DNA of 64,000 bases from Caballeronia humi (GCF_001544475.1 NZ_FCNW02000015.1:1-64000), one strand, 5' to 3'; shown: positions 49,650 to 57,934, counted from the stretch's first letter. A program made the numbers and translations. The notes: generated from the letters alone by a model not told the origin.

Positions 49650-50528
49650 TCACTTGCCTTCCTTGGCCTCGCCGTCGTAGCGGTTCTCGCGCGAATGCGC
49701 AGCACCCGTCACGCCCTTGCTGCGGCGCTCCTTCATGAAGTTGTTTTCGTCCGGCTCATAGCGGATGTTCGTGCCGAGCGCATGCATCACATAGCCGTGG
49801 ACGAACTGCGACGTCATGCCGAGCGAATCGAGCGCGAGATGCGTCGCGGCCTTGCCGATCGCGATTGCATCGCGCGGCAGTCTGACGATGCGTTCCGCCC
49901 AGTCTTCGCCGGCCGCTTCCAGCTCGCTCGCAGGCACCGCCTTGTTGACGAGCCCGATGCGCGCGGCTTCGATTCCGTTCATCGTCTCGCCGAGCAGCAG
50001 CACTTCGCGCGCCTTCTTCGGACCCATCGCGAGGATGTTGATGCTCGTCATGTACGACGCGCCCGCGAGCCCCATCTTCTGCTCGGGGTGGCCGATCTTC
50101 GCGTCTTCGGCGGCGATCGCGAGGTCGCTCGCTTCGACGATGTAGAGACCCGCGCCCACGCAATAACCCTGAACCAGCGAGAGCGTCGGCTTGGTGCAAT
50201 AGAGAATCTGGCGAAACTGCTCGACGTGGTGTTTGTCGAAGCTGAGGCGAATGCGCTGGCTCGGCCGACGTGCGCCCGGCTCTTTCGAAAACCCGTACTC
50301 CGCGCCGCCGACCTGGCCGAGATCGTGCCCCGTCGAGAAGTCGCGCCCTTCGCCGCGGAATATGACGACGCGCACGTCGTCGTCGCGTTCGGCACGCTCG
50401 ATGTGCTCCATCAGACGGTCGAACATTTCGTAGGTCAGCGCGTTGCGCTTCTCGTCGCGGCAAAACGTGATGTACGCCCGGCCGTCCCGCGCCTCGTACT
50501 TCACCAGGTCTCTCAAGTCTTCACTCAT
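49650..50528 (-). CDS. Enoyl-CoA hydratase/isomerase (crotonase) family protein
   Basis: A 292-residue crotonase, first gene of the seven-gene operon down to 42875. The oxyanion hole is FRGEGRDFSTGHDLGQVG (about 58-75) and GYCVGAGLYIVEASDLAIA (about 122), followed by GHPEQKMGLAGASYMTSINI. It is a clear paralog of the crotonase at 29785: both share KPTLSLV-x-GYC, the long insert after GHDL and the FMKERRSKGV-like tail. As there, the usual first hydratase Glu is replaced (Leu-Tyr), so hydration is not assured; ring-opening hydrolysis or isomerisation are alternatives. It is transcribed from the promoter at operator site 5. Confidence 0.9.
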   Translation of the reverse strand: MSEDLRDLVKYEARDGRAYITFCRDEKRNALTYEMFDRLMEHIERAERDDDVRVVIFRGEGRDFSTGHDLGQVGGAEYGFSKEPGARRPSQRIRLSFDKHHVEQFRQILYCTKPTLSLVQGYCVGAGLYIVEASDLAIAAEDAKIGHPEQKMGLAGASYMTSINILAMGPKKAREVLLLGETMNGIEAARIGLVNKAVPASELEAAGEDWAERIVRLPRDAIAIGKAATHLALDSLGMTSQFVHGYVMHALGTNIRYEPDENNFMKERRSKGVTGAAHSRENRYDGEAKEGK

Positions 50529-50631
50529 CTTCCGTCCCTTGAAGGTTGTACTAGTCCGCGCTGCATGCAGCGGTGCGGACGCTTTGGTGCAGCCATTCGT
50601 ATCCGTTTAGTTCATCCTTCCTTTGGTACAT

Positions 50632-50679
50632 TGGATGAACCATTGGGATAATAGTTACGAAAGTTGCGGTTCGTGTCAA
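50632..50679 (-). promoter_or_regulatory. Promoter with GntR-regulon operator, site 5
   Basis: On the minus strand TTGACA (50674-50679) is followed by TAACTA at 16 bases or TATTAT at 20 bases, then by the operator CCAATGGTTCATCCAATG (core 50632-50642). A degenerate second copy TAGTTCATCCT reads at 50608-50617 on the plus strand. It controls the seven-gene operon ending at 42875. Confidence 0.65.
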
Positions 50680-50731
50680 GTAGCGAAACCGCCTAGTCGC
50701 GAAGTCGTTATTCGGGCAGGGCATTGCTGAC

Positions 50732-50788
50732 TTGAAGAATCGCGCGGCGGGAGTTAGGATCAGCGGGACAACATGAATGGATTAGCCA
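50732..50788 (+). promoter_or_regulatory. GntR gene promoter and autoregulatory operator, site 6
   Basis: TTGAAG (50732-50737), a 17-base spacer and TAGGAT (50755-50760) make a sigma70-like promoter. The operator variant TGGATTAGCCA (50778-50788; reverse TGGCTAATCCA) ends directly at the TTG start of the regulator gene. This suggests negative autoregulation at the start of transcription or translation. Confidence 0.55.
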
Positions 50789-51598
50789 TTGAAAACCGCC
50801 AACACCAGCACCCGCGCACTGAAGCGCCCGATTGAAGTCACTGCTGAAGACACCGCGGTCGCGCGCGCGCGACCGGCGCCCGCCTACGCGCCCGTGCAGA
50901 CGCGCCGCGCGTTCGAGGCCGTCGCCGACCAGATCCGTGGCCAGTTGACAAGCGGTGCGCTGCAACCGGGCGACCGCTTGCCGCCGGAGCGCGAGCTTGC
51001 CGAACAGTTCAGCCTGAGCCGCAACACGGTGCGAGAGGCACTGCGTTCGCTCGAAATGGCCGGTGTGCTCGAGTTCCGCAAGGGCGCCACGGGCGGCGCA
51101 TTCGTTCGCGAAGGCCAGGGCGACGCGGTGATCGCCGGATTCTCGGACCTGTTCCGGCTCGGCGCGATCCGGCCGGCCGATTTGACCGAAGCACGGCTGA
51201 TCGTGAGCGTGGCGGCAACGCGTCTTGCCTGCCAGCGCGGCACCGAGGCAGACTTCGAAGCCTTGCGCGAGAATTTTCGTCAAAGCGAACTTGCGGTCGC
51301 GAAGGGCGACGTTCCGGAGCGCGTGCGGATCAATCTCGACTTTCATCGGTTGCTCGCACGCACCGCGCGCAACCCGGTGCTCGTCATCCTGACCGACGCG
51401 CTCGTCGAGATTCACGAGCAGTTGCTGCAAGTCGTCTCACCGTTGCCCGACAGCGCGGTCATGCCGTCGCGCCGGCGACTGCTGAAGCACCTTGCGGCAC
51501 GCGATGAGGAAAAAGCGGCCAACGAGATGGAGACGCATCTGAAGGCCTTGCAGCGGCACTATCTCCTGCAGCAAACGGAGACGAAGCGCGGCGAGTGA
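50789..51598 (+). CDS. GntR-family regulator, FadR/FCD subfamily
   Basis: A 269-residue regulator. TTG 50789 is the only early initiator in frame; a later GTG before QTRRAFEAV would trim about 38 variable residues. The winged helix-turn-helix is AVADQIRGQLTSGALQPGDR, LPPERELAEQFSLSRNTVRE and ALRSLEMAGVLEFRKGATGG. The C-terminal helical FCD domain (about 130-255) binds a carboxylate or acyl-CoA effector via metal-binding His/Asp residues (LDFHRLLARTARN, MPSRRRLLKHLAARD). It is the only GntR gene in the window. The seven-site operator TGGTTCATCCA has the TGGT-N3-xCCA form of FadR-type sites and flanks this gene, so I infer that it is the repressor. Confidence 0.93.
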   Translation: MKTANTSTRALKRPIEVTAEDTAVARARPAPAYAPVQTRRAFEAVADQIRGQLTSGALQPGDRLPPERELAEQFSLSRNTVREALRSLEMAGVLEFRKGATGGAFVREGQGDAVIAGFSDLFRLGAIRPADLTEARLIVSVAATRLACQRGTEADFEALRENFRQSELAVAKGDVPERVRINLDFHRLLARTARNPVLVILTDALVEIHEQLLQVVSPLPDSAVMPSRRRLLKHLAARDEEKAANEMETHLKALQRHYLLQQTETKRGE

Positions 51599-51619
51599 AC
51601 ACATAGCGGCGGCGCGATC

Positions 51620-53050
51620 CTACACGGATACCTTTATCTCCCGCGCCGCGCTTTCGGCGGACCGCAGGCCGAACACCGCGGCCTTCGCCAGCCCGCCGAC
51701 ATATCCCGCGTTCGCGCCACCCTCGATCCCGCCTGTCGTCGCGCCCGCCGCATAAAGGCCGGGTATCGGACAATGCTGTTCGTCGAGCGCGCGTCCATCC
51801 GCATCGATGACGACGCCGCCCATCGTGTAGGTCATGCCCGCGCAAAGCGGGATCGCGAGAAAGCCGGGGCCAGCGATCGGCGATGGCGCGGTCGCGAGGG
51901 TCGCCAGCCTGACGGTTCGCCGTGGCGTCAGCGCCTCGGGATGGCCGCTCGATAACGCCGCGTTGTAGTCCCGCACGGTCTGCGCAAGCGTCTGTCCGTG
52001 CATGCCGAGTTTCGACGCTAGCGCCTCAATATCGTCCGCTCGATGGATCGTCGCGCCGAGGCGCTCCAATGCGGGATTCGGCGGCAGAAGGAATGCGCCG
52101 CCCGGTCCCGCCCAGATCGCTTCATCGAGAATCACGAACGACGACAACGGTTCATCCAGCGCCGCGATCGCGTTCGCAACCGCCACGCCGCCGAGACCTT
52201 CGTCGGCGAATCGCCGCCCGCTGCGATCCACGACGATCGCCGCCGACGCCACGATATCCAGCACGGGATACGGCCAGAGCGATTCGTCGTCGAGCGCGCC
52301 TTTGTGCTGCACATGGCCGTAGAACTTGTCCATGCCCGCGAGCGCCGCGCCGGCCGAACGCGCCATGCGGATCCCGTCGCCCATCCCGGTGCCCGCCCCG
52401 CGTTTGCACAAATGCTCTGGTCGCGGCGAGATGAATTCGCGCACCATGTCCGCGTTGCCTTGAAATCCGCCATCGGCGAGCAACACGGCGCGCGCTTCGA
52501 TCACACCTTCCGTGCCGTCGGGCAATGAAGTGACAATGCCCTGGCATCGTCCATCGATCATGCGAAGCGTTTTTGCGCGCGCGCCGCGAACGAAGCGCCC
52601 GCCTGCCGCCACAAACGATCCCTCAAGGCGTTGCAGCAGCAAATCGCCGCCCTTGCCGCGCCAGTGATCGTGGAATCCCGTCTCCCGCAAGCTGAACGGT
52701 ACGAGCATGTTGCGCATGAACGGATACTCGCCGCCGCGCCCGAACTCCGCGCCATGTCGAGCCAGCCAATCGACCACGCGTGCGCCATCGGTTGCGAGCG
52801 CAGCCGCCAGTGCGGGATCGCGCAGGCCCGGGCACGCTTCGGCGATCGCTCGTTCGAGGCGCTCCGGGTCGGTCTTGATGTCCTGAAACGCCAGATGAAA
52901 CACGCCGCCTGCGTAGCGCGAATTGGCGGCGTACTTTTCTTCGCTACCCGCTTCGAGCAGCACTGCGGAACAGCCAAGTTCCGCCGCCCGGTTAGCGGCG
53001 ACGAGCCCGGCCAGCCCTCCTCCGACGATCGCCAGATCCACACATGACAT
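51620..53050 (-). CDS. FAD-dependent oxidoreductase, fumarate reductase flavoprotein-like
   Basis: A 476-residue flavoprotein. ATG 53050 follows GGAG by seven bases. The N-terminus DLAIVGGGLAGLVAANRAAE is the FAD motif; NSRYAGGVFHLAFQD near 45 and GRRFADEGLGGVAVANAIAA near 280 belong to the fumarate reductase/tricarballylate dehydrogenase capping and FAD domains; the end GLYAAGATTGGIEGGANAGY is the C-terminal FAD loop. Family members catalyse alpha,beta-desaturation or reduction of carboxylic acids or ketosteroids. It lies 18 bp after the importer ATPase gene on the same strand and ends 21 bp from the GntR stop, so it is the tail gene of the importer operon and may carry out the first oxidation of the imported acid. 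Confidence 0.88.
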   Translation of the reverse strand: MSCVDLAIVGGGLAGLVAANRAAELGCSAVLLEAGSEEKYAANSRYAGGVFHLAFQDIKTDPERLERAIAEACPGLRDPALAAALATDGARVVDWLARHGAEFGRGGEYPFMRNMLVPFSLRETGFHDHWRGKGGDLLLQRLEGSFVAAGGRFVRGARAKTLRMIDGRCQGIVTSLPDGTEGVIEARAVLLADGGFQGNADMVREFISPRPEHLCKRGAGTGMGDGIRMARSAGAALAGMDKFYGHVQHKGALDDESLWPYPVLDIVASAAIVVDRSGRRFADEGLGGVAVANAIAALDEPLSSFVILDEAIWAGPGGAFLLPPNPALERLGATIHRADDIEALASKLGMHGQTLAQTVRDYNAALSSGHPEALTPRRTVRLATLATAPSPIAGPGFLAIPLCAGMTYTMGGVVIDADGRALDEQHCPIPGLYAAGATTGGIEGGANAGYVGGLAKAAVFGLRSAESAAREIKVSV

Positions 53051-53068
53051 TCGCACTCTCCAAGTCGA

Positions 53069-53779
53069 TCAACCCAGATAAGCCTGCTGAATCGCTTCGT
53101 GATCGCGCAGCGAGTCACCCGTCCCCTGCGCCGCGATGTTGCCAACCGAGAGCACATAGCCGTAGTCGGAGAGCGCGAGCGCTTCGTCCGCGTGCTGCTC
53201 GACGAGAAGGATGGTCAGCCCCGACCGGCGCAACACTTGCAGCACTTCGAACATGCGCTCGACCACGAGCGGCGCAAGTCCTAGCGAAGGTTCGTCGAGC
53301 AGCAGCAGTTTCGGGTCGGCCATGAGTGCGCGCCCGAGCGCGACCATCGACTGTTCGCCGCCGCTCAGCGTGATGGCGCGCTGCCCCGCGCGTTCCTTGA
53401 GCTTCGGGAATAACTCGTACACATAGTCGAGTCGATCGCGAAAGAGATTCTTGTCGCCGCGATGCCGCAGACGGTGAAAACCGAGGCGCAGGTTCTCCGC
53501 CACGGTCAGCGCGGCGAAAACCTGCCGCCCCTCCGGCACCTGCACGATGCCGAGCTCGACCACCTCCGGCGCTGAAAGCCTGACGATGTCGCGTCCGTTG
53601 AACGTCATCGATCCGGCGTTGATATCGACAAGACGCGAGATGGCGTTGATGAGCGTGGATTTGCCCGCGCCGTTCGCTCCGACCGCCGAGACGATCGTGC
53701 CCTCGCGTATTTCGAGCGAGATGCCGTGCAGCGCCTCGGTGCCCTTGTACCCGGCACGCAGTCCGTCAATTTTTAGCAT
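53069..53779 (-). CDS. ABC importer ATPase, LivF type
   Basis: A 236-residue ATPase of the branched-chain amino acid-type importers. Walker A is GANGAGKSTL (about 34), the signature is TLSGGEQSMVALGRALM (about 138) and Walker B is LLLLDEPSLGLAPLVV (about 158). It has the LivF hallmark VPEGRQVFAALTVAEN. It acts at the inner face of the cytoplasmic membrane with the LivG-type ATPase, whose gene overlaps its start by 14 bp. Many Liv-type systems in catabolic islands import aromatic or other carboxylates rather than amino acids, and the regulon context points that way. Confidence 0.95.
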   Translation of the reverse strand: MLKIDGLRAGYKGTEALHGISLEIREGTIVSAVGANGAGKSTLINAISRLVDINAGSMTFNGRDIVRLSAPEVVELGIVQVPEGRQVFAALTVAENLRLGFHRLRHRGDKNLFRDRLDYVYELFPKLKERAGQRAITLSGGEQSMVALGRALMADPKLLLLDEPSLGLAPLVVERMFEVLQVLRRSGLTILLVEQHADEALALSDYGYVLSVGNIAAQGTGDSLRDHEAIQQAYLG

Positions 53780-54581
53780 GTGCGCCTCCCGTTCCCAGAT
53801 AGGCTTCGATGACCTTCTGATTGCTCTGCACCGAGGCCGCGTCCCCTTCGGCGATTTTCGCGCCGTGATCGAGCACGACGATCCGGTGGCACAGGCTCAT
53901 GATGAATCCGATATCGTGCTCGACGATGAGGATCGTGAGACCGTCGTCGTTGAGTTGCCGCAGCATCCGGCCGAGGCCCGCCGTCTCTTCGTCGTTGAGG
54001 CCCGCGGCCGGCTCGTCGAGCAGCAGGATGCCGGGCTCGCTCGCCAGCGCCCGCGCAATTTCGACGAGACGCTGCTGACCGTGCGGCAGAGTCGAGATCG
54101 GATCATCCGCGCGCTGCGCGAGACCGACGAACTGCAGCAGTTCCATCGCACGCTCGGCCGAGCGGCGCTCGTCGGCGGCCACCTTGCGAAAGCGCAGCAG
54201 CGACGCGATGAAGCCATCGACGAGTTGCGGATGAAAGCCGAGCATGACGTTTTCGAGCACGGTCAGCCCGCTGAAAAGGCGCACGATCTGGAACGTGCGC
54301 GCCATACCCATCGCGCTGCGCCGGTGCAGCGGCGCGTGTGTGATGTTTTCCTGCTGGAAGAAGATTTCGCCGGCGGAAAGTCCGTCGACGCCCGTGATGA
54401 GGTTGAACGTCGTCGATTTGCCCGCGCCGTTCGGCCCGATCAGTCCGACCGCCTCGCCCTGGCGGACCTCGAACGTGACGTTGTCGACGGCGACGAGGCC
54501 GCCGAAGCGCTTCACGCCCGACTGGATCGACATCAGTTGCGGCGCTTCGATCGGCGTGCGCGGTGTGGCTTGCGTTCTCAT
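53766..54581 (-). CDS. ABC importer ATPase, LivG type
   Basis: A 271-residue ATPase. ATG 54581 has AAGGAG upstream and overlaps the permease stop (ATGA). Walker A is GPNGAGKSTTFNLITG (about 47), with the LivG-specific MARTFQIVRLFSGLTVLENV near 95. The signature is degenerate (LPHGQQRLVEIARALA, about 162), which is common in LivG proteins, and Walker B is ILLLDEPAAGLN. It pairs with the LivF-type ATPase to drive the importer. A 20-residue N-terminal tail precedes the cassette. Confidence 0.95.
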   Translation of the reverse strand: MRTQATPRTPIEAPQLMSIQSGVKRFGGLVAVDNVTFEVRQGEAVGLIGPNGAGKSTTFNLITGVDGLSAGEIFFQQENITHAPLHRRSAMGMARTFQIVRLFSGLTVLENVMLGFHPQLVDGFIASLLRFRKVAADERRSAERAMELLQFVGLAQRADDPISTLPHGQQRLVEIARALASEPGILLLDEPAAGLNDEETAGLGRMLRQLNDDGLTILIVEHDIGFIMSLCHRIVVLDHGAKIAEGDAASVQSNQKVIEAYLGTGGAHAKN

Positions 54582-55600
54582 CGCCCGACTCCTTTCTTGA
54601 CGGTGTGCCGCGCAGGCAAACGCGGCGGGGTACGCCGCGCAAAGCGGGCACTCTGCTTCGCCGTGAGCGACCTGAACATCCCTGAAAGTCCGTGCGGCAT
54701 GAAGATCAGGAACAACAACAGACTGAGGCCGTAGACGAGCGTTTCCAGCTCGCCGAAACGCGTAAGGAACTGCGGTGCCATAACGACCACGATCGAGCCG
54801 AGGATCGGTCCATAGCGCGTGCCGAGTCCGCCGACCACGGCGATCGTCAGCATCGATACGAGAATCGGAAATTCGCCCATGCTCGGACTGACTTGCCGGC
54901 TGACCACCGCGAAGCCGACCCCCGCGAGCCCTGCGAGAACCGCGCTCAGCACGAATACGCGCAGCTTTTGCACGGCGACGTTCACGCCCAGCGCGGCCGC
55001 TGCCTTGTCGTCGTCGCGGATCGCCTGCAGCGAGCGGCCCAGATGCCCCGACACGATGAAGTTCTGCAGCGCGAGCACGAGCGCCGTAGCGGCGACAATC
55101 ACGTAGTAGAGCGTCATGCGGTCCATCGTCTTCTCGCCGATCGAGATCGACGGAATCAAAAGGCCGCCGGTGCCCCCCGTCACGTCGATCCAGCGATTCG
55201 CCACGCCCGAGATCACGAGGCCGAAGCAGAGCGTCGCCATCGCGAGGTAGTGCGTGCGCAGCCTGAGCAGCGGCACGCCGATCACGAGCGCCACGAGCGC
55301 GCAGATCACGAGGCTCACCGGCAGCGCGGCGAGCGGCGGAAAGCCCGCTTTCAGCTGCAGGAGCGCGTACGCATACGCTGCGATCGCGAAGAATCCCTGA
55401 TGGCCCATCGCGATCTGCCCTGCGTAACCGTAGAGCAGGTTGAAGCCCATGCTGAGCACCGCATAGATGCAGATGAGCGACAGCAGCCGCAACTGAAAGC
55501 CGGTGGTGAAGAACATCGGCGCGGCGACCGCGACGATCAGGAACAACACGAACGGCGCTCGCGCGTGCCATGCGGAAGGTTGGGTGGATGCCTGTCTCAT
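54578..55600 (-). CDS. ABC importer permease, LivM type
   Basis: A 340-residue permease with about nine hydrophobic helices. ATG 55600 overlaps the LivH-type stop (ATGA at 55597-55600). Conserved segments include AVLSMGFNLLYGYAGQIAMG then HQGFFAIAAYAYALLQLKAG (about 45-85) and VVGGLGTRYGPILGSIVVV (about 255). The loop ALQNFIVSGHLGRSLQAIRD with DDKAAAALGVNV is the EAA-like ATPase contact of LivM. The basic tail (RFARRTPPRLPARHT) is longer than usual. It forms the transmembrane channel with the LivH-type permease. Confidence 0.94.
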   Translation of the reverse strand: MRQASTQPSAWHARAPFVLFLIVAVAAPMFFTTGFQLRLLSLICIYAVLSMGFNLLYGYAGQIAMGHQGFFAIAAYAYALLQLKAGFPPLAALPVSLVICALVALVIGVPLLRLRTHYLAMATLCFGLVISGVANRWIDVTGGTGGLLIPSISIGEKTMDRMTLYYVIVAATALVLALQNFIVSGHLGRSLQAIRDDDKAAAALGVNVAVQKLRVFVLSAVLAGLAGVGFAVVSRQVSPSMGEFPILVSMLTIAVVGGLGTRYGPILGSIVVVMAPQFLTRFGELETLVYGLSLLLFLIFMPHGLSGMFRSLTAKQSARFARRTPPRLPARHTVKKGVGR

Positions 55601-56478
55601 CGCCGGACTGCCTCGAAGTCGCCCAGCAAACCGAACGGACGGATCAACAGGACGAGAAGGATTAGAAGAAAGATGATCGGTTCGGCGTAGAGGCTGCTGC
55701 CATAGCCCGCGACGAACGTCTCCAGCACGCCGATCACGAGACCGCCGGCCGCCGCCGCGAACGGGCTGCCGAGTCCGCCGAGGATCGCCGCCATGAAGCC
55801 CTTGACGGTCAGCGCGACGCCCATCGACACCTGTCCGCCGAGCAACGGACCGATCAGCACGCCCGAAATGCCGCTCACAAACGCACTGAACATGAAGCCG
55901 AAGCGCACGATGCGCGACGAGCGGATACCCATCAACTGCGCCACGCGAGGCTGCGCGCCGGTCGCGCGGATGCACAGCCCGAAGCTCGTGCGATACAGCA
56001 GGAACCACGTAATCAGCAGGAACACGACGAACGCCATCACGATCGCCATCTGTTGAAGATTGGTCGTGAGCGGTCCGAGGGTGATCGGTTCGAGCGACAG
56101 GATGTTCGGCACGTAGAGCTGGTTCGCGCCCCAGATCAGCAACGCGATGCCGCTCGCGATGATCGCCGCGGCGAGCGTGCCGATCATGATCGTGAGCGGC
56201 GGCGCACCGCGCTTGACGAGCGGGCGATACACCGCGAACTCCAGCGCGAGCGAGCAGACAAGGACGACGGCCAGCACCGCGAGAAGCGCGACGGGCGTGG
56301 GCAGCGCATAGGTGACCATGAAGAGGATCGCGGACATCGCCCCGATCATCACGAAGTCGCCTTGCGCGAAATTGATGACGCGATTGGTGCCGTAGATCAG
56401 CGACAGCGACAGGCCGATCAGCCCGTAGACGCTGCCGTTGGTCAGGCCCGCAAGCAGTAAGACGCTGATTTTATCCAT
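55597..56478 (-). CDS. ABC importer permease, LivH type
   Basis: A 293-residue permease with about eight membrane helices. LAGLTNGSVYGLIGLSLSLI then YGTNRVINFAQGDFVMIGAM (about 8-50) is the LivH signature. RTSFGLCIRATGAQPRVAQL followed by MGIRSSR (about 168) is the cytoplasmic coupling loop, and AFVSGISGVLIGPLLGG and GGLGSPFAAAAGGLVIGVLE follow. It is translationally coupled to the LivM-type gene and 63 bp after the solute-binding protein gene. Substrate specificity lies in the binding protein. Confidence 0.95.
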   Translation of the reverse strand: MDKISVLLLAGLTNGSVYGLIGLSLSLIYGTNRVINFAQGDFVMIGAMSAILFMVTYALPTPVALLAVLAVVLVCSLALEFAVYRPLVKRGAPPLTIMIGTLAAAIIASGIALLIWGANQLYVPNILSLEPITLGPLTTNLQQMAIVMAFVVFLLITWFLLYRTSFGLCIRATGAQPRVAQLMGIRSSRIVRFGFMFSAFVSGISGVLIGPLLGGQVSMGVALTVKGFMAAILGGLGSPFAAAAGGLVIGVLETFVAGYGSSLYAEPIIFLLILLVLLIRPFGLLGDFEAVRR

Positions 56479-56541
56479 GTGCGTGTGCTAGGTGGAGGGC
56501 AAGGCTGAAAGCGACGGCAAGGGCCGCCGTCGCACGATCGG

Positions 56542-57777
56542 TCAAAGCGGTTTGAACTTGTTCAGGTCGGGCTTGACGAGGCGCGCCCCGCTGTCGGCGA
56601 CGAGAATGAAGACGTACCAGTTCGCGTCCGGCGACCCGTGGTGCTGTTGCGGTCCGAAGTGATAGCTCGCGCTCTGCTCACCCTGCAACCCCTTGAACTG
56701 CGTGAGCTTGTCGGTGCCGTCGCGGAATGCCTTGCGTGCTTCCTCGATGTTGCCGGCATCGATCGCTTTCAGCACGGCCGGCATGGCGATCACCTGAAGC
56801 GCCGCTTTCGCCGCGTCGTACCCGATGACCGGATAGAGCGTCGGCTGATGAGGACCGAAGCGCGCGTTGAAGGCTGCGAAGAACTTCTGCACATCGGCGC
56901 GCGACGGATCGACCGTGTTCGGGATCAGCACGCCGTCGCTCGCGGGACCGGCGAGCTTGCGCAGCGTGTCGAGCAATGCACTGCGCGACACGATGATCGG
57001 CGCCGTGACGTTGAGCTGGCGTGCGGTGCGCAGAACGCGCGCGCCGTCGGCGGGATAGGGAAATACGAGCAGGACGTCGGGCTTGGCATCGCGCAGGTTG
57101 GAGAGCTGCGGGGAAAGATCCGTCGCGTTGATGTCGTAAGTCTGCTGCGCCACCACCGTGATGTTCTTCTTCCTGAGCGCGGCGGTCGTCGCACGCGCGC
57201 CGTCGGTTCCGAACGGCAGCGAGTTGTTGATGATCGCCGGACGCTTGAAGCCCTGTTGCGCGAGCAGGTCGGCGATCGCCGCCGCGTCCTGACGGTTCGC
57301 AGGCCCAAAGCGGAAGTGGTAAGGCGCGGGCGGATCGGTCAGCGTGTCGGTGCCGGCCGAGAGCATGTAGTACGGAATCTTGTTTTCCGTCGCGATGGGG
57401 ATCATCGCCGCCGCCGGCGCCGACGGATTGCCGCCGATGATCACGAGCCCCTTGTCGTCCTCGGCGCACCGCGATGCGAAAGTCGCCGTGAGCTGCGGGT
57501 CGGTCTTGCCGTCGTAGGCGATCAGCTTCAGCTTGTGCCCCGCGATGCCCCCCGCCGCGTTCGCTTCGTCGATCGCCAGTTGCACACCCTGGTAGCCCTG
57601 CGTGCCAGTATCAGCGGCGGCGCCGCTGCGGTCGTCGATCGAGCAGATCAGGATGGGCTCGGCCGCGTGCGCCGTCAGCGTGAAAGCCGTGGCGAGGGCG
57701 GCCGCAAAGCTCAGTCCCGCGAACTTCGTCCAGCCAGGCCGCTGGTTCGAGCGCGTCGCGCGCCGTAACGTTTTCAT
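56542..57777 (-). CDS. ABC importer periplasmic substrate-binding protein, LivK type
   Basis: A 411-residue type I periplasmic-binding protein, first gene of the importer operon. ATG 57777 follows GGAGACATCC; the longer frame overlaps the promoter. A Sec signal peptide covers about residues 1-37 (hydrophobic run LSFAAALATAFTLTAHA, cleavage before AEPILICS). GTQGYQGVQLAIDEANAAGG then IAGHKLKLIAYDGKTDPQLT is the conserved first lobe, and IGGNPSAPAAAMIPIATENK continues it. Related proteins bind aromatic acids, benzoylformate or amino acids. Control by operator site 7 ties import to the GntR-regulated pathway. Confidence 0.94.
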   Translation of the reverse strand: MKTLRRATRSNQRPGWTKFAGLSFAAALATAFTLTAHAAEPILICSIDDRSGAAADTGTQGYQGVQLAIDEANAAGGIAGHKLKLIAYDGKTDPQLTATFASRCAEDDKGLVIIGGNPSAPAAAMIPIATENKIPYYMLSAGTDTLTDPPAPYHFRFGPANRQDAAAIADLLAQQGFKRPAIINNSLPFGTDGARATTAALRKKNITVVAQQTYDINATDLSPQLSNLRDAKPDVLLVFPYPADGARVLRTARQLNVTAPIIVSRSALLDTLRKLAGPASDGVLIPNTVDPSRADVQKFFAAFNARFGPHQPTLYPVIGYDAAKAALQVIAMPAVLKAIDAGNIEEARKAFRDGTDKLTQFKGLQGEQSASYHFGPQQHHGSPDANWYVFILVADSGARLVKPDLNKFKPL

Positions 57778-57834
57778 GGATGTCTCCTCCGAATAGTGGT
57801 TCAGGCAATCGCCTGGATTGGAACGTTTTGTCAT

Positions 57835-57883
57835 TGGATGAACCTTTGGGTTTATCATAGAGGTGTGCGAATTCGGCTGTCAA
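57835..57883 (-). promoter_or_regulatory. Promoter with GntR-regulon operator, site 7
   Basis: On the minus strand TTGACA (57878-57883), an 18-base spacer and TATGAT (57854-57859) form a strong promoter. The operator AGGTTCATCCA (core 57835-57845) follows within AAAGGTTCATCCAATGAC, 58 bp upstream of the binding-protein ATG. It controls the importer operon 51620-57777. Confidence 0.7.
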
Positions 57884-57923
57884 GAAACCTGGGCTCGGGG
57901 TTTAACCTCGGTGCCCGGGCAGC

Positions 57924-57934
57924 GGGTTCATCGA
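57924..57934 (+). promoter_or_regulatory. Degenerate GntR-regulon-like site upstream of alcohol dehydrogenase
   Basis: GGGTTCATCGA matches the operator core TGGTTCATCCA at 9 of 11 positions and lies 30 bp upstream of the alcohol dehydrogenase GTG. Symmetry outside the core is poor and no good promoter boxes are visible, so it may be chance. Confidence 0.2.
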
